From: Deltaproteobacteria bacterium
Lineage (GTDB): Bacteria > Desulfobacterota > Binatia > Binatales > Binataceae
Direction of reading: 5' to 3'
Length of the DNA stretch: 64,000 nt
NCBI GenBank assembly: GCA_019237115.1
Contig: JAFAHS010000071.1
Coordinates: 1 to 64,000 of the forward strand
A model generated the notes under the pieces. It saw nothing but the letters and a program-made list of their open reading frames with translations, was not told the origin of the DNA and made no database searches. The translations under genes were made by a program, and so were the position numbers. Of this stretch, positions 33,483 to 43,177 are shown piece after piece. The first letter of the stretch is position 1; each line of letters starts with the position of its first letter.

Positions 33483-34502
33483 ATGGAATCAAGGGTTTTG
33501 GTCACGGTCGGAATTCCTACATACAATCGGCTGCATTACTTGAAAGAGGCAGTCGCCTCCGCCATTGCTCAGACTTATTCCAATATAGAGATCCTTATCA
33601 GCCAGAATCCACACGCGGAGCGTCGAATCCGCGACGAGATAGCGGAATACTGCCAGAGCCTCGCTGCCCGAGATCCGAGAGTCCGTTACGAACTGCGATC
33701 CGAAAATCTGGGTCCATCGGAGAACCATCAGTGGGTTTTCGAACATGCTCGGGGTGATTACGTGATGCTCATTGGTGATGATGATCGACTGCTCCCGAGC
33801 GCGATTGAAAACCTGGTTAGCGCGATCTTGCCCGGCGTGTCAGTGGTCTTTGGACGACGATACATCATAGATGCCGAGGGTCGGCGCCAAGCCCGCTATG
33901 TAGTTCCTCCGGATCCTGATGCGTCGTTTTTCGCTAGCTGGCCGTATTCACAATATGAGGTTCCTCCTGGAGTTCTGCGCGATGCAGAGCTATGGGCATG
34001 GCGTCAGGCCATGGGCGTGGAGGCTTCCATAATCAAGACTGAGGTGTTCCGTCGCGTTCGGTACCGACACGACCTGGACATTCCAGATTTTCCGTTTTTT
34101 GTCGATCTGGCGCGGAAAGGTGATAAGTTTTTCTTTGTTCCTGAGCATGTCAACGAGTATCGATTTCACCCAAATTCCACCACGGGCAGGGGATTCGTCC
34201 ATTACAGGGAATTATTCGATTACCTGGAGCCGCTTTCTGTTCGCCCAGAGATCGAACCATATAAAGGCAAGTTTCTCCGCATGCTTGCGTTCCGAGCTGC
34301 CAGCAAAGCCCTTCTGACTGGAGATGTCGAGTATGTCCGCCGGTTGCTGGCCAGCAGGTACTACCCCGCTGACCTTCGCACCGGATCGAAGGGGTTTTTG
34401 ATCAAGGCCAGTGCGGCCCTGCCCGGAAACCTGGGAGCGCACGCCTACAGCCTTCTTTATGCGATCAGGTTTGGTCATCGATACAAGCCCGCCAGTGTCT
34501 GA
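33483..34502 (+). CDS. GT2-family glycosyltransferase
   Basis: A 339-residue GT-A enzyme. Visible motifs are VTVGIPTYNRLHYLKEAV, Q-T-Y-S-N-I-E-I-L-I-S, LIGDDDRLLP (the metal-binding Asp triad) and later WRQAMGVEASIIKTEVFRR. These features fit family GT2 (rhamnosyl, glucosyl and related transferases). ATG 33483 has GAAGG seven bases upstream, so the longer frame from 33444 is not needed. It is followed 24 bp later by rfbF and begins the nucleotide-sugar operon part of the window. Confidence 0.85.
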   Translation: MESRVLVTVGIPTYNRLHYLKEAVASAIAQTYSNIEILISQNPHAERRIRDEIAEYCQSLAARDPRVRYELRSENLGPSENHQWVFEHARGDYVMLIGDDDRLLPSAIENLVSAILPGVSVVFGRRYIIDAEGRRQARYVVPPDPDASFFASWPYSQYEVPPGVLRDAELWAWRQAMGVEASIIKTEVFRRVRYRHDLDIPDFPFFVDLARKGDKFFFVPEHVNEYRFHPNSTTGRGFVHYRELFDYLEPLSVRPEIEPYKGKFLRMLAFRAASKALLTGDVEYVRRLLASRYYPADLRTGSKGFLIKASAALPGNLGAHAYSLLYAIRFGHRYKPASV

Positions 34503-34526
34503 GTGAGGGTGAGGAGGAGCAACCCC

Positions 34527-35297
34527 ATGAAGGTAGCGATTTTAGCCGGTGGATTCGGCAGTCGCCTCGCAGAAGAAACCGAGATTCGGCCAAAACCGAT
34601 GATCGAGATCGGCGGGCGCCCCATCCTCTGGCACATCATGCGGCAGTACGCGCACTATGGGTTCAAGGATTTTGTGATCGCCCTAGGCTACAAAGGTGAA
34701 TACATAAAAAAGTACTTCGCCGACTACTGCTCGCTTGGCGGTGACGTATTTGTGGACTTCAGCACCGGCCGAATCGCGACAAATGGGGATGCCAATCTGG
34801 ATTGGACAGTCAATCTGGTCGAAACCGGGCTCGCAACGGGTACCGGTGGTCGGATCAAACGGCTCGCCAGTCATCTCAGAGACGCAACGTTCATGCTTAC
34901 CTGGGGAGATGGGGTCTCAGACATCAACCTGTGCAGGCTCCTGGATTTTCACTACTCACACGGAAAGCTTGCGACTCTGACCGCAGTGCGACCACCGGCC
35001 CGTTATGGGCACATTGATCTCGAAGGCTCCCGAATCATTCGCTTCTCCGAAAAACCCCAAGCCTCGGAAGGTTGGATCAACGGTGCGTTCTTCGTTCTGG
35101 AGCCCGAGGTACTTAACTATATAGAGGGCGACAAGACTCAGTTTGAAAAGGAACCTTTGGAGCGGCTTGCGCGAGACGGTCAGTTGATGGCGTTTCAACA
35201 CGAATCGTTCTGGCAGTGCATGGATACGTTGCGCGAGAAGCACATCCTTCAGAGGCTATGGGAATCGGGTGGAGCACCCTGGAAAGTCTGGAGCTGA
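34527..35297 (+). CDS. rfbF: glucose-1-phosphate cytidylyltransferase
   Basis: A 256-residue nucleotidyltransferase. The signature [19 protein letters not shown] starts at residue 6 and [11 protein letters not shown] follows; the length matches RfbF, which makes CDP-glucose from CTP and glucose 1-phosphate. The next typical gene, the CDP-glucose 4,6-dehydratase RfbG, is not in this window. ATG 34527 follows GAGGAGG. It is the first of four overlapping or closely spaced genes that would build a methylated CDP-sugar. Confidence 0.93.
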   Translation: MKVAILAGGFGSRLAEETEIRPKPMIEIGGRPILWHIMRQYAHYGFKDFVIALGYKGEYIKKYFADYCSLGGDVFVDFSTGRIATNGDANLDWTVNLVETGLATGTGGRIKRLASHLRDATFMLTWGDGVSDINLCRLLDFHYSHGKLATLTAVRPPARYGHIDLEGSRIIRFSEKPQASEGWINGAFFVLEPEVLNYIEGDKTQFEKEPLERLARDGQLMAFQHESFWQCMDTLREKHILQRLWESGGAPWKVWS

Positions 35298-35304
35298 AAA
35301 ATCT

Positions 35305-36363
35305 ATGCGAGTCTTACTTACAGGACACAAGGGGTACATCGGGGTTGTACTTGCGCAAATGTTATTCGACATAGGCCATGAGGTGCACGGGCTGGATAGT
35401 GACTTGTTTCGTCGCTGCACTTTCGGTGCCCTGCCGCCCCCCATCCCGGAAACATGTAAAGATATTCGAGACCTCGAGTCAGCTGACCTGGAAGGCTACG
35501 ATGCGGTGCTACACCTAGCGGGCTTGTCCAATGATCCTCTTGGCTACCTGAATCCGCAGCTCACTGACGAGATCAATCATCAGGCTTCAGTGATTCTTGC
35601 GAAGCTGGCGATCGCCGCGGGAGTAAAGCGGTATGTCTTTTCTTCCTCATGCAGCAACTATGGCGCAGCTGGCGACGGGTTGCTGCGGGAGGACTCAAAA
35701 CTGAACCCGGTTACGCCGTACGGCCGTTCGAAAGTAATGGTGGAGCGCGACTTGAGTCGACTGGCCAGCGTCGACTTCAGCCCGACCTTTTTACGCAACG
35801 CTACGGCCTACGGAGTCTCGGCGCGGCTGCGGTTCGATCTCGTGCTCAACAATCTGGTTGCATGGGCCTATACGACGGGCAGAGTACATCTAAAGAGTGC
35901 CGGGACCTCGTGGCGTCCGATTGTCCATATTGAAGATATCGCCCGAGCTTTCCTGGCCGTCCTTCACGCGCCCCGCGAAAAGATCCATAACCGCGCCTTT
36001 AATGTCGGTGTCCCCGGCGAAAATTTCCGGATTCGGGAGCTGGCCGAGATTGTACGCGAGGTTGTTCCCGGCGCCCGCATTGAATTCGCAGAAGGAGCCT
36101 CACCCGACCTACGGAACTACCGTGTCGACTGCAGCTTGCTGCCGGAAGTGACTCCTGAATACCGACCGCAATGGAACGCGCGAAGCGGGGCGGACCAACT
36201 CTATCAGGCTTTTCGCCAAGCCAAGCTGACGTTGGAGGACTTTGAGGGGAGCCGTTACAACCGCATCGCTCACGTTCAGCAGCTTATGGCTGACGGAGTT
36301 CTGGACTGCACACTGAGGAGCGCCGCATGCGACAAAAACTGCGCCCAGCCAGCCACACCATAA
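35305..36363 (+). CDS. NAD-dependent epimerase/dehydratase (extended SDR)
   Basis: A 352-residue extended SDR. G-x-x-G-x-x-G (TGHKGYIG) near residue 5, Ser/Cys region SSSCSNYG near 112, catalytic Y-x-x-x-K (YGRSK) near 135, and [13 protein letters not shown] typical of UDP/CDP-sugar epimerases. It acts on a nucleotide-bound sugar intermediate, probably CDP-linked, given rfbF seven bases upstream. ATG 35305 is favoured since it aligns with the Rossmann start. It overlaps the following methyltransferase by 37 bp. Confidence 0.88.
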   Translation: MRVLLTGHKGYIGVVLAQMLFDIGHEVHGLDSDLFRRCTFGALPPPIPETCKDIRDLESADLEGYDAVLHLAGLSNDPLGYLNPQLTDEINHQASVILAKLAIAAGVKRYVFSSSCSNYGAAGDGLLREDSKLNPVTPYGRSKVMVERDLSRLASVDFSPTFLRNATAYGVSARLRFDLVLNNLVAWAYTTGRVHLKSAGTSWRPIVHIEDIARAFLAVLHAPREKIHNRAFNVGVPGENFRIRELAEIVREVVPGARIEFAEGASPDLRNYRVDCSLLPEVTPEYRPQWNARSGADQLYQAFRQAKLTLEDFEGSRYNRIAHVQQLMADGVLDCTLRSAACDKNCAQPATP

Positions 36364-37577
36364 CTGGATGCCGCTCATGCTGCGAATCGTCTACAATCCC
36401 CATTCTCGACCTTGGCGAGACTCCGCTCGCGGACCGTCTTCTGACGGCCGAACAACTCGACCAGCCGGAATTCTTCGCGCCGCTGAAGGTAATGTTCTGT
36501 CCAAAGTGTACCCTGGTACAGATCAGCGAAACCGTGAGTCCTGAAATACTATTTGGCGACGACTATCCTTACTTCTCGTCGGTATCGCCTGCCCTCCAGG
36601 AGCACTTCAAGCGAAGTGCCGAGCGGCTCATCGACAGCCGTCGGCTCGGAACCAAAAGCCTGGTAATAGAAGCGGCGTCTAACGACGGTTACCTGCTACG
36701 CCACTTTGTTTCGCGGAACATTCCTGTCCTGGGCGTTGATCCTGCGAGGGGACCCGCCTATGCGGCGCTCAAGGGGGGCGTTGCCACCCTCCATACTTTC
36801 TTCACGTTAGAGTTGGCACAGGAACTGATTCAACAAGGAAAGAGAGCGGACGTCTTCCTGGCCAACAATGTCCTCGCGCACGTTGCGGATCTTCGAGGTT
36901 TCGTTGCTGGCGTAGCGCTCCTTCTCAAGGAGAACGGGGTCTTCGTGATCGAGGTTCCCTACCTCCTCGATCTTATTGCGCACTGCGAATTCGATACCAT
37001 TTATCATCAACACCTGTGTTACTTTTCCGTCACGGCTCTGGATTGTCTCTTTCGCAATCACGGCCTGTTCCTGAATGATCTGGAGCAGACTCCGATCCAC
37101 GGCGGATCGCTCCGACTCTTCGTCGAAAAGCACGACCGTCCACGAGATTCGGTGCGTATGGCCCTTGAATGCGAAAAATTGCGAGGTGCAGACAGAAGCA
37201 ACTACTATCTGGACTTTGGTTCACGAGTCCAAGCGATGATTAGCCACCTGACCTGGACTCTTGGCCAACTAAGGAATGCTGGAAAGCGAATCGTAGGCTA
37301 CGGCGCGGCGGCAAAAGCCTGCACGATGATGAACGTGGCCGGCCTTGATTCTCAGCTTCTCGACTATCTCGTTGATCTGAATCCGGTAAAGCATGGACGC
37401 TATATGGGCGGGAATCACCTTCCAATTCTTCACCCACAAAAGCTGCTGGAGGACCAACCCGACTATCTGCTTATTCTCGCGTGGAATTTTGCCGACGAGA
37501 TTATGCAGCAGCAGAGTCGTTTCCGGGAGGGCGGTGGGAAGTTTATCCTGCCGGTACCCGAACTGCAGATTATATGA
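36327..37577 (+). CDS. TylC3/KijD1-type sugar C-methyltransferase (variant catalytic motif)
   Basis: A 416-residue protein with the three-part architecture of sugar C-methyltransferases. Two CxxC pairs (CRSC near 15, CPKC near 57) form the zinc-binding start; a SAM Rossmann fold has [12 protein letters not shown] near 113; a C-terminal Rossmann-like domain has VGYGAAAKA near 325. The catalytic segment, usually Y-H-E-H-F-S-Y-F-S, reads YHQHLCYFS near 226, so Glu is Gln. The overlap with the SDR gene and the ATGA overlap with the next methyltransferase indicate one operon. It likely adds a methyl group to C-3 of a CDP-ketosugar. Confidence 0.85.
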   Translation: MRQKLRPASHTITGCRSCCESSTIPILDLGETPLADRLLTAEQLDQPEFFAPLKVMFCPKCTLVQISETVSPEILFGDDYPYFSSVSPALQEHFKRSAERLIDSRRLGTKSLVIEAASNDGYLLRHFVSRNIPVLGVDPARGPAYAALKGGVATLHTFFTLELAQELIQQGKRADVFLANNVLAHVADLRGFVAGVALLLKENGVFVIEVPYLLDLIAHCEFDTIYHQHLCYFSVTALDCLFRNHGLFLNDLEQTPIHGGSLRLFVEKHDRPRDSVRMALECEKLRGADRSNYYLDFGSRVQAMISHLTWTLGQLRNAGKRIVGYGAAAKACTMMNVAGLDSQLLDYLVDLNPVKHGRYMGGNHLPILHPQKLLEDQPDYLLILAWNFADEIMQQQSRFREGGGKFILPVPELQII

Positions 37578-38764
37578 CCAGCGCAACATCGAAATTGATC
37601 TGTCCGGCCTGTAGAGCCGGGCGTGTGAGGATTTTCTATGAGGCGCTCTCGGCCCCGGTCAACAGTGTGCGTCTCGTCTCGAGCCGGGAGGAGGCGGTGG
37701 GCTTTCCCACTGGCGACGTCCGGCTCGGATTCTGCCATGAGTGTGGGTTCATCTATAACACCGCGTTCGAGCGACGGCTGGTCGAGTATTCCTCAAGATG
37801 CGAAGAATCCCAAGGTTTTTCTCCCTTCTTCAGAGCATGGCACGAAGACTTGGCCCAACGGCTGATTGATCGTCATTCCCTTTACGGCAAGAAGATTATC
37901 GAGATCGGGTGTGGAAAGGGCGAATTTCTCGCTTTGCTGTGCGGCCTTGGCGGCAACGAAGGTATCGGATTCGACCCGGCTTATGTACCCGAGCGCATCA
38001 CTCGACAAGCTGCTAGTCGGATTAAGTTTCTTCCCGAGTTCTACGGTGAGAAAGATAGTGAACTTAACACAGACTTCCTGTGCTGCAAGATGACCTTGGA
38101 GCATATAGCTGACACCGCGGACTTCGCCGAAATGGTCCACCGTTCACTGCGGAAGTCGCCCGATGCTCGCGTTTTTTTCCAGGTACCGAACGTCTGCCGA
38201 GTGCTTGAGGAGGAGGCGTTTTGGGATATCTACTACGAGCATTGCTCCTATTTTAGTCCCGGCTCGCTTGCGCGCTTGTTTGGTAAGGTTGGCTTTGACG
38301 TGCTGACGGTCGGACGTGAATACCGAGATCAGTACCTAACGATAGAGGCGCGAGTGGGAAACGGGACACCATGTCCGTTTGCAGCCGAAGACGACGTCGC
38401 GAGTCTTGAAACATTGGTCAAGACGTTCGCGAGTCGGGTCCCTAGGCAAATCGCCCAGTGGAGAAAACGACTTGAAGGCTATCGGGCCAAAGGCGTCAAA
38501 ACGGTAGTCTGGGGTGCGGGTTCGAAAGGCGTAACATTCCTCTCGACTCTGAACGTTACCGGCGCAGTCGAGTTCGTAGTGGACATCAATCCGAACATGT
38601 CAGGGCACTACTTGGCGAAGTCCGGCACCGAAATTGTTGGCCCTTCCTTTCTACGCGACTATCGTCCCGATGTGGTTATCGTGATGAATCCGGTATATCA
38701 GAAGGAGATTGTCGGCGACCTCGCCAGATATGGTCTCAGCCCCGAAGTAATCTCAACATCGTAA
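37574..38764 (+). CDS. second TylC3/KijD1-type sugar C-methyltransferase
   Basis: A 396-residue homologue of the previous protein, sharing its domain order: CPAC near residue 10 and CHEC near 54 for zinc, [11 protein letters not shown] near 109 for [12 protein letters not shown] near 219 and [13 protein letters not shown] near 312 in the third domain. Its active-site segment keeps Glu-His, unlike the first copy. The start ATG 37574 overlaps the preceding stop by four bases. Its last 25 bases and the following 180 recur at 41834. Two adjacent C-methyltransferases suggest either a doubly branched sugar or a division of labour. Confidence 0.85.
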   Translation: MTSATSKLICPACRAGRVRIFYEALSAPVNSVRLVSSREEAVGFPTGDVRLGFCHECGFIYNTAFERRLVEYSSRCEESQGFSPFFRAWHEDLAQRLIDRHSLYGKKIIEIGCGKGEFLALLCGLGGNEGIGFDPAYVPERITRQAASRIKFLPEFYGEKDSELNTDFLCCKMTLEHIADTADFAEMVHRSLRKSPDARVFFQVPNVCRVLEEEAFWDIYYEHCSYFSPGSLARLFGKVGFDVLTVGREYRDQYLTIEARVGNGTPCPFAAEDDVASLETLVKTFASRVPRQIAQWRKRLEGYRAKGVKTVVWGAGSKGVTFLSTLNVTGAVEFVVDINPNMSGHYLAKSGTEIVGPSFLRDYRPDVVIVMNPVYQKEIVGDLARYGLSPEVISTS

Positions 38765-38956
38765 ACCTCCGACGTGGGCAACTTCTGCGCAAAAGATAAA
38801 AGGGGTTAGAGGTGAGAGAACCTCCCTGACCGCATTGTTCCTCCCGGATCGCATCGGCGAGCAACAAAGAAGCCCTCTAGTGTTAGACGCGATTTTTTTC
38901 GATTCACCAATGAGCGACCAAGATCGACCTGAACAAACGAGGTCTATTTGTGTTGT
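38731..38956 (+). repeat. direct repeat, copy 1
   Basis: About 225 bp that recurs at 41834-42066 in the same orientation with point changes and small indels. It contains the last codons of the methyltransferase, the intergenic leader and the first about 20 codons of an oxygenase gene. The shared blocks include CCGAAGTAATCTC, CTGACCGCATT and GATTCAC/GAATGAGCGACCAAG-type runs. Confidence 0.85.
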
Positions 38957-39077
38957 ATCCATTAATAACCTTACAAAGTCGTTTCAGCCTGGCCCGGATC
39001 GAATCGGCGGTGGCGGTCCACACGAAGGGGCGCACATGCAGGTTGTAGTGCTGAGATCGGCGTCGATCCTCGCCTAA
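38880..39077 (+). pseudogene. remnant of a duplicated 2OG-Fe(II) oxygenase gene
   Basis: From GTG 38880 the frame reads M-L-D-A-I-F-F-D-S-P-M-S-D-Q, nearly identical to the start of the intact oxygenase at 41986 (M-L-D-T-I-F-F-D-S-R-M-S-D-Q). After about 20 codons the similarity is lost, following an indel of about 12 bases. Only the head of the gene remains; the GT4 gene that follows it is the homologue of the one that follows the intact oxygenase. Confidence 0.8.
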
Positions 39078-39169
39078 CGTGCGTAAATCTCTAGGGCAGA
39101 CGGCAAGCCATTCGCCGGGACTTGGTTTCGGAAAAGAGACCAGATGCCTGAGCTAAAGATGTCATTCAC

Positions 39170-40483
39170 TTGAAGATTGGATTCTTTAGTCAACCGTTCG
39201 ATGATTGTGGCCCAGATCCACGCGGCTCGATCGGGATAGTCACTTGGGAAATTGCAAGGCGTCTCGCCCGCTCTGCGGATGTTCTGGTAGGTGCTCCACT
39301 CACTAGCGGTCGCCTTGCTAAGGAGACGTGCGAGGGCGTGCGTTTCATCCGGGTCGCCGTGCGCGCCGACTTGAAGATGCTATTGCTCGCGGATCGCACA
39401 CTCTCGTTTCTGAAGTCTCGCAAGCCTCTTGTTACCCGAAGTTTTTATTATTGGCTCTATGCAATTCGGATCGCTCGAGCGATGTCGGAGCATCGATGCG
39501 ATGTAATACACATCCATAATTTTTGCCAATTCATTCCTATTGTCAGGGCCTTCAATCCCCGTGCGAAGATTGTGTTGCACATGAGCGCCAATTGGTTGGC
39601 TGAATTTGACCGTGGACTCATCGATTCACGGTTGAAGAACGTCGACGCGATAGTCGGGTGTTCCGAATACGTGACGCAGGGTATTCGAAGACGGTTTCCT
39701 CATCACGCTCAGCGATGCATCACCGTATTTAATGGCGTTGATACCGATTCGTTTGTGCCCTTCGACTCCTGTGATGGGGAATTGGTCCCCGGTCGCATTA
39801 TCTTCATCGGTCGTATTTCTCCTGAGAAAGGCCTGCATGTACTTCTTGACGCTTTTAAATTCGTTGCGCAGCGTCGACCGCAAGCCAGTCTTCAAATTAT
39901 GGGCGGTCCATACGTGGCACCTTCGGACTTCGTCGGAGGAGTCGGGGGCGATCCCGCCGTTAAAAAACTTGCTCGATTCTACGTCGGGCCAAGCTACATC
40001 GAGCAACTCCGAAAGCAGATATCTGGCCCCCTTGAAGGTAGGGTTATTTTCAGTCGCGAAGTGCCTCATGACAGAGTGAAGAGCATCTTGCATTCGGCGG
40101 CTATGCTCGTCCAGCCATCTCTTGTGGAGACTTTCGGGATGCCCGTCGCGGAAGCGATGGCTTGCAGCCTTCCGGTAGTTGCGTCGCGAATCGGAGGATT
40201 GCCGGAAATCGTAGTCAACGGTCAAACTGGTCTTTTGGTGCAGCCTGACGATACGCAGCAACTGGCAGAAGCGATTCTCCAGCTGATCCAAAACTCCGAG
40301 TTGAGTCAAACCATGGGAAGAGCGGGACGGATCCGGGCTGAGCAGCTGTTTAGTTGGAGCCGAGTTGTCGCCAGTTTCGGTAGCCTTTACTCGAAACTGT
40401 GCAATTCCAAGGGCGCGTCATATTCTTCGCTCTACGACACCCCTGAATCGTCCAAGAGTCACAGCATTTCACAAATTCCGTGA
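39170..40483 (+). CDS. GT4-family glycosyltransferase (duplicate A)
   Basis: A 437-residue GT-B enzyme whose order of motifs (IGFFSQPFDD, IHIHNFCQFIPIVR, IIFIGRISPEKGLHVLLDAF, VQPSLVETFGMPVAEAM, ASRIGGLPEIVVNGQTGLLV) gives the complete GT4 set with donor-binding E-x-(7)-E. The paralogue at 43178 has the same order throughout. TTG 39170 is the only visible start. The stop overlaps the deacetylase start (GTGA), so both are co-translated. Confidence 0.88.
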   Translation: MKIGFFSQPFDDCGPDPRGSIGIVTWEIARRLARSADVLVGAPLTSGRLAKETCEGVRFIRVAVRADLKMLLLADRTLSFLKSRKPLVTRSFYYWLYAIRIARAMSEHRCDVIHIHNFCQFIPIVRAFNPRAKIVLHMSANWLAEFDRGLIDSRLKNVDAIVGCSEYVTQGIRRRFPHHAQRCITVFNGVDTDSFVPFDSCDGELVPGRIIFIGRISPEKGLHVLLDAFKFVAQRRPQASLQIMGGPYVAPSDFVGGVGGDPAVKKLARFYVGPSYIEQLRKQISGPLEGRVIFSREVPHDRVKSILHSAAMLVQPSLVETFGMPVAEAMACSLPVVASRIGGLPEIVVNGQTGLLVQPDDTQQLAEAILQLIQNSELSQTMGRAGRIRAEQLFSWSRVVASFGSLYSKLCNSKGASYSSLYDTPESSKSHSISQIP

Positions 40484-41352
40484 AGCTCGGGCAGCCACGG
40501 CCTCAAGTGAAGCGCGCTCGGAATCCAACCCAACGGTTCAGTGACAGAAAGTTTACTCAACTTCTGAACTTGACCACAAATCGAATATCCGCGGCTGAGC
40601 TGCGCAGGCCGGCTCTGGTGTTCTCACCGCATCCAGACGACGAATCCCTTGGATGTGGCGGAATTATTCTAAAAAAGAAGGCGGTCGGCGCGACCGTCCG
40701 CCTCGTTCATATGACCGACGGAAGTGCAGCAACTCATGGCAATCTTATTTCACAGGAAGAACTCGGGGTGATGCGGAGGCAGGAAGCTGTGAACGCAGCT
40801 TGCGTTTTAGGTGTGGATCCGGACGAAATACATTTTCTCGAGTACAAGGATGGGCGCTTGGCGCAGTATTTTGACTCGGCGACCGAGCGAGTAACCGAAA
40901 TTCTACGTGATGAATCGCCGCAAGAGGTGTTCGTGCCGTGCCGCGCCGAGCCCGTTTATCAGGCGGCGGACCATATCGCGACAACCCAGATCGTCCTGGC
41001 TGCGCTGGCAAAATGCGGGCGACGTATCACCGTATGGGAGTACCCGATCTGGTTTTGGCTTCACTGGCCCTGGGTTGGTATTCGGCAAGGCCGATTGCCA
41101 ATAGTAAGCACAGGCGCGGTGTTGCGAAACACTTTCAATGCACTTTTTGGCGCCCATCTACTCATGAATTTGCGATACTGCGTAGATATCACCGAAGTAC
41201 TTCAGAAAAAGCGTATTGCTATTAGGCAGCATAGGTCGCAAATAGAGCGACTCTTTCCATGCCCAGAGTGGCTAGTCCTGGGTGATATTGCTCGTGGTGA
41301 ATTTCTTGGACGCTTTTATGAGACTTGTGAGTTTTTCGGTCGATACGAGTGA
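40480..41352 (+). CDS. PIG-L/LmbE-family N-deacetylase
   Basis: A 290-residue zinc-dependent deacetylase. The diagnostic H-P-D-D-E motif (FSPHPDDESLGCGG) is near residue 49; LVHMTDGS and VPCRAEPVYQAADHIATTQI supply the other zinc ligand region (H in ADH). Members remove acetyl groups from N-acetylglucosamine residues attached to lipids or glycans. GTG 40480 shares a four-base overlap with the preceding GT4 stop codon, implying that a transferred HexNAc is deacetylated; that is inference from gene order. Confidence 0.87.
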   Translation: MKLGQPRPQVKRARNPTQRFSDRKFTQLLNLTTNRISAAELRRPALVFSPHPDDESLGCGGIILKKKAVGATVRLVHMTDGSAATHGNLISQEELGVMRRQEAVNAACVLGVDPDEIHFLEYKDGRLAQYFDSATERVTEILRDESPQEVFVPCRAEPVYQAADHIATTQIVLAALAKCGRRITVWEYPIWFWLHWPWVGIRQGRLPIVSTGAVLRNTFNALFGAHLLMNLRYCVDITEVLQKKRIAIRQHRSQIERLFPCPEWLVLGDIARGEFLGRFYETCEFFGRYE

Positions 41353-41833
41353 GCACGCGCTCGAACACAGGTTCAGTTCTCGCCTTGAAGGCGGTACAGT
41401 AGGTGCGGATGGCGATCGCCCGTTCGCTCGCGAGGCGGAAGATACCTGTGGCCGACATTTCTGGCCCGCCGAAGGCGTCACCCTCGCGGAGCATAAGTAA
41501 GGTTCGTTAGATTTCCCGAAAAAGGCGAAAGTTTCATAGATTCGCTTTGTTCTCTGATCGCGGCGCGAGGATACGACGCAATCATTCCGTGTAGCGATGA
41601 AGCCTCGTCGAAATATCCGCTCACTACGATCGGCTTCGGGAATTGGTGTACGTTGGCTGGCCGCCGCCAAATATCGTTGCGTCTGTTCCACAGGGGCAAA
41701 GACCCTCAGTATTGCGCCAGAGAGCGGTATCACCGCACCAAAACCGTGGCGGTTGCCGGATATGACTAGTCTCGACACCCTGCAGAGAGATCTGCGCTTT
41801 CCGATGATCGCGAAACCCATCCGGAAGGCTGAT
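41353..41833. other. decayed spacer upstream of the second repeat copy
   Basis: No intact gene. On the minus strand three neighbouring frames at about 41400-41900 keep long open runs, which might be a degraded gene, but I recognise no family. If the module-duplication idea is right, this is where the duplicated methyltransferase copy used to be; no methyltransferase motif is visible except its last codons in the repeat. Confidence 0.4.
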
Positions 41834-42066
41834 GCGGTCTCAGCTCCGAAGTAATCTCTACGTCGGAAACCTCCGATCTGGCAAAGTTTGCGAAAACGGT
41901 AGAAAGACCGGATTAGAGGCGGGACAACTTTCCTGACCGCATTCTTTACCCCAATCGCATCGGCCAGCAAGAAAGGAGCCATTGTGTGTTAGACACGATT
42001 TTCTTCGATTCACGAATGAGCGACCAAGTGCGACGTGAACAGCTTTATAGAGGACGCTTATTTGTG
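41834..42066 (+). repeat. direct repeat, copy 2
   Basis: Counterpart of 38731-38956. Here the repeat begins with a stranded methyltransferase tail (TCCGAAGTAATCTCTACG) and runs into the intact oxygenase gene, whose GTG 41986 has AAGGAG at 41973-41978. The copies differ by substitutions spread evenly and by small indels, so the duplication is not very recent. Confidence 0.85.
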
Positions 42067-42909
42067 TTCTCGCCGCGTCCAAGCTCTATTGAGGTCTGCG
42101 ACTTCGCCCGCGGAATGATTAACGAGGCTTTTGGCGGCAGGGACCCCAGAACCGCTCAGTTTTCGATGCCGGTAGAAGAGTTCGTTTCGATCTGCGCGCC
42201 GCTGAAACCTGCCTTCATTCACCATCCCAAGACCCTGAACTTGATAAAAAACCTGGTCGCAGAGCTGGGTTGTCTTCTGTGTGACACTTATATTGATGTG
42301 CCGCGCTTAAGGATGGTCACCCATGGAGGATATTTGACCTCTGGGGTCGGCTATGCGCACCACCCTCATCGTGACACCTGGTACTCGGCGCCTATGTGTC
42401 AGCTAAATTGGTGGCTTCCCATCTATCCTTTTGAGGCCGAAAGCGCGATGGCCTTTCATCCACGTTACTGGGAGCAGCCGATAAGAAATGGATCGCGTAG
42501 CTTTAACTACTACCAGTGGAACGCGGACGGCAGAGCGAACGCTGCGAAACACATAAGGAGCGACACCCGCGTGCAGCCCCACGCTGAGGAGCCCCTCGAG
42601 CTTGAACCGCAGGTTCGCCCGGTCTGTCCTCCCGGAGGGATCCTGCTGTTTTCAGCGGCGCAGCTTCATTCGACCGTCCAGAACACTTCCGGGCTGACGC
42701 GGTACAGTCTTGATTTTCGAACCGTCAACATCGGCGACCTAGGCGCGAGGAGGGGTGCGCCGAACATCGATTCCGGGCCTACAGGCACTTCCTTGCGCGA
42801 CTTCCGCCGTGCCGACGACCTGGCTCCGATCCCGGAGGACCTGGTGAGCGGGTACGATAACGACTCACCCCAGGAGGGCATACTAGTTTTCGAACCCCCG
42901 ACCCCCTAA
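41986..42909 (+). CDS. 2-oxoglutarate/Fe(II) oxygenase, phytanoyl-CoA dioxygenase-like
   Basis: A 307-residue protein with a likely double-stranded beta helix. The iron ligands appear as H-x-D in HHPHRDTW near residue 126 and a distal His in AAQLHSTVQNTSG near 227, followed by Arg in LTRYSLDF for 2-oxoglutarate. The segment L-N-W-W-L-P-I-Y-P and W-E-Q-P-I-R are shared with sugar- or fatty-acid-hydroxylating members. Start GTG 41986 is fixed by a strong ribosome site. A shortened duplicate head lies at 38880. It may hydroxylate a sugar precursor or a lipid substituent; not determinable from sequence. Confidence 0.75.
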   Translation: MLDTIFFDSRMSDQVRREQLYRGRLFVFSPRPSSIEVCDFARGMINEAFGGRDPRTAQFSMPVEEFVSICAPLKPAFIHHPKTLNLIKNLVAELGCLLCDTYIDVPRLRMVTHGGYLTSGVGYAHHPHRDTWYSAPMCQLNWWLPIYPFEAESAMAFHPRYWEQPIRNGSRSFNYYQWNADGRANAAKHIRSDTRVQPHAEEPLELEPQVRPVCPPGGILLFSAAQLHSTVQNTSGLTRYSLDFRTVNIGDLGARRGAPNIDSGPTGTSLRDFRRADDLAPIPEDLVSGYDNDSPQEGILVFEPPTP

Positions 42910-43177
42910 GGCTTCTTGGCGGTCGGGGGAACCCGATCCGGATCCTACCCTGACGTCTTCGTCCTTCATTCTCAACCTTGCCGTCAGACTGGCGGATTCC
43001 CGCCGCGCGCAAGCGACATCTTGTAGCCCTCTGTTGCCTCGCAGAGCGGGTATTTCGGTCGCACGAATTCATGGCTGCTTGACGCAACCATCGATACCTC
43101 CCGGGTCTTTCACGAATGATTGGGTTCCCGGCGTTGCTACTCCCACCAACCCTGATCAAACGGCCGAAAGAAAGAAA

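Noticed and set aside
41272..41982. 236-codon minus-strand frame over the deacetylase end and second repeat copy
   Set aside because: No motif; it overlaps an intact gene and a repeat that belongs to the plus strand. A decayed gene remains possible but unproven.
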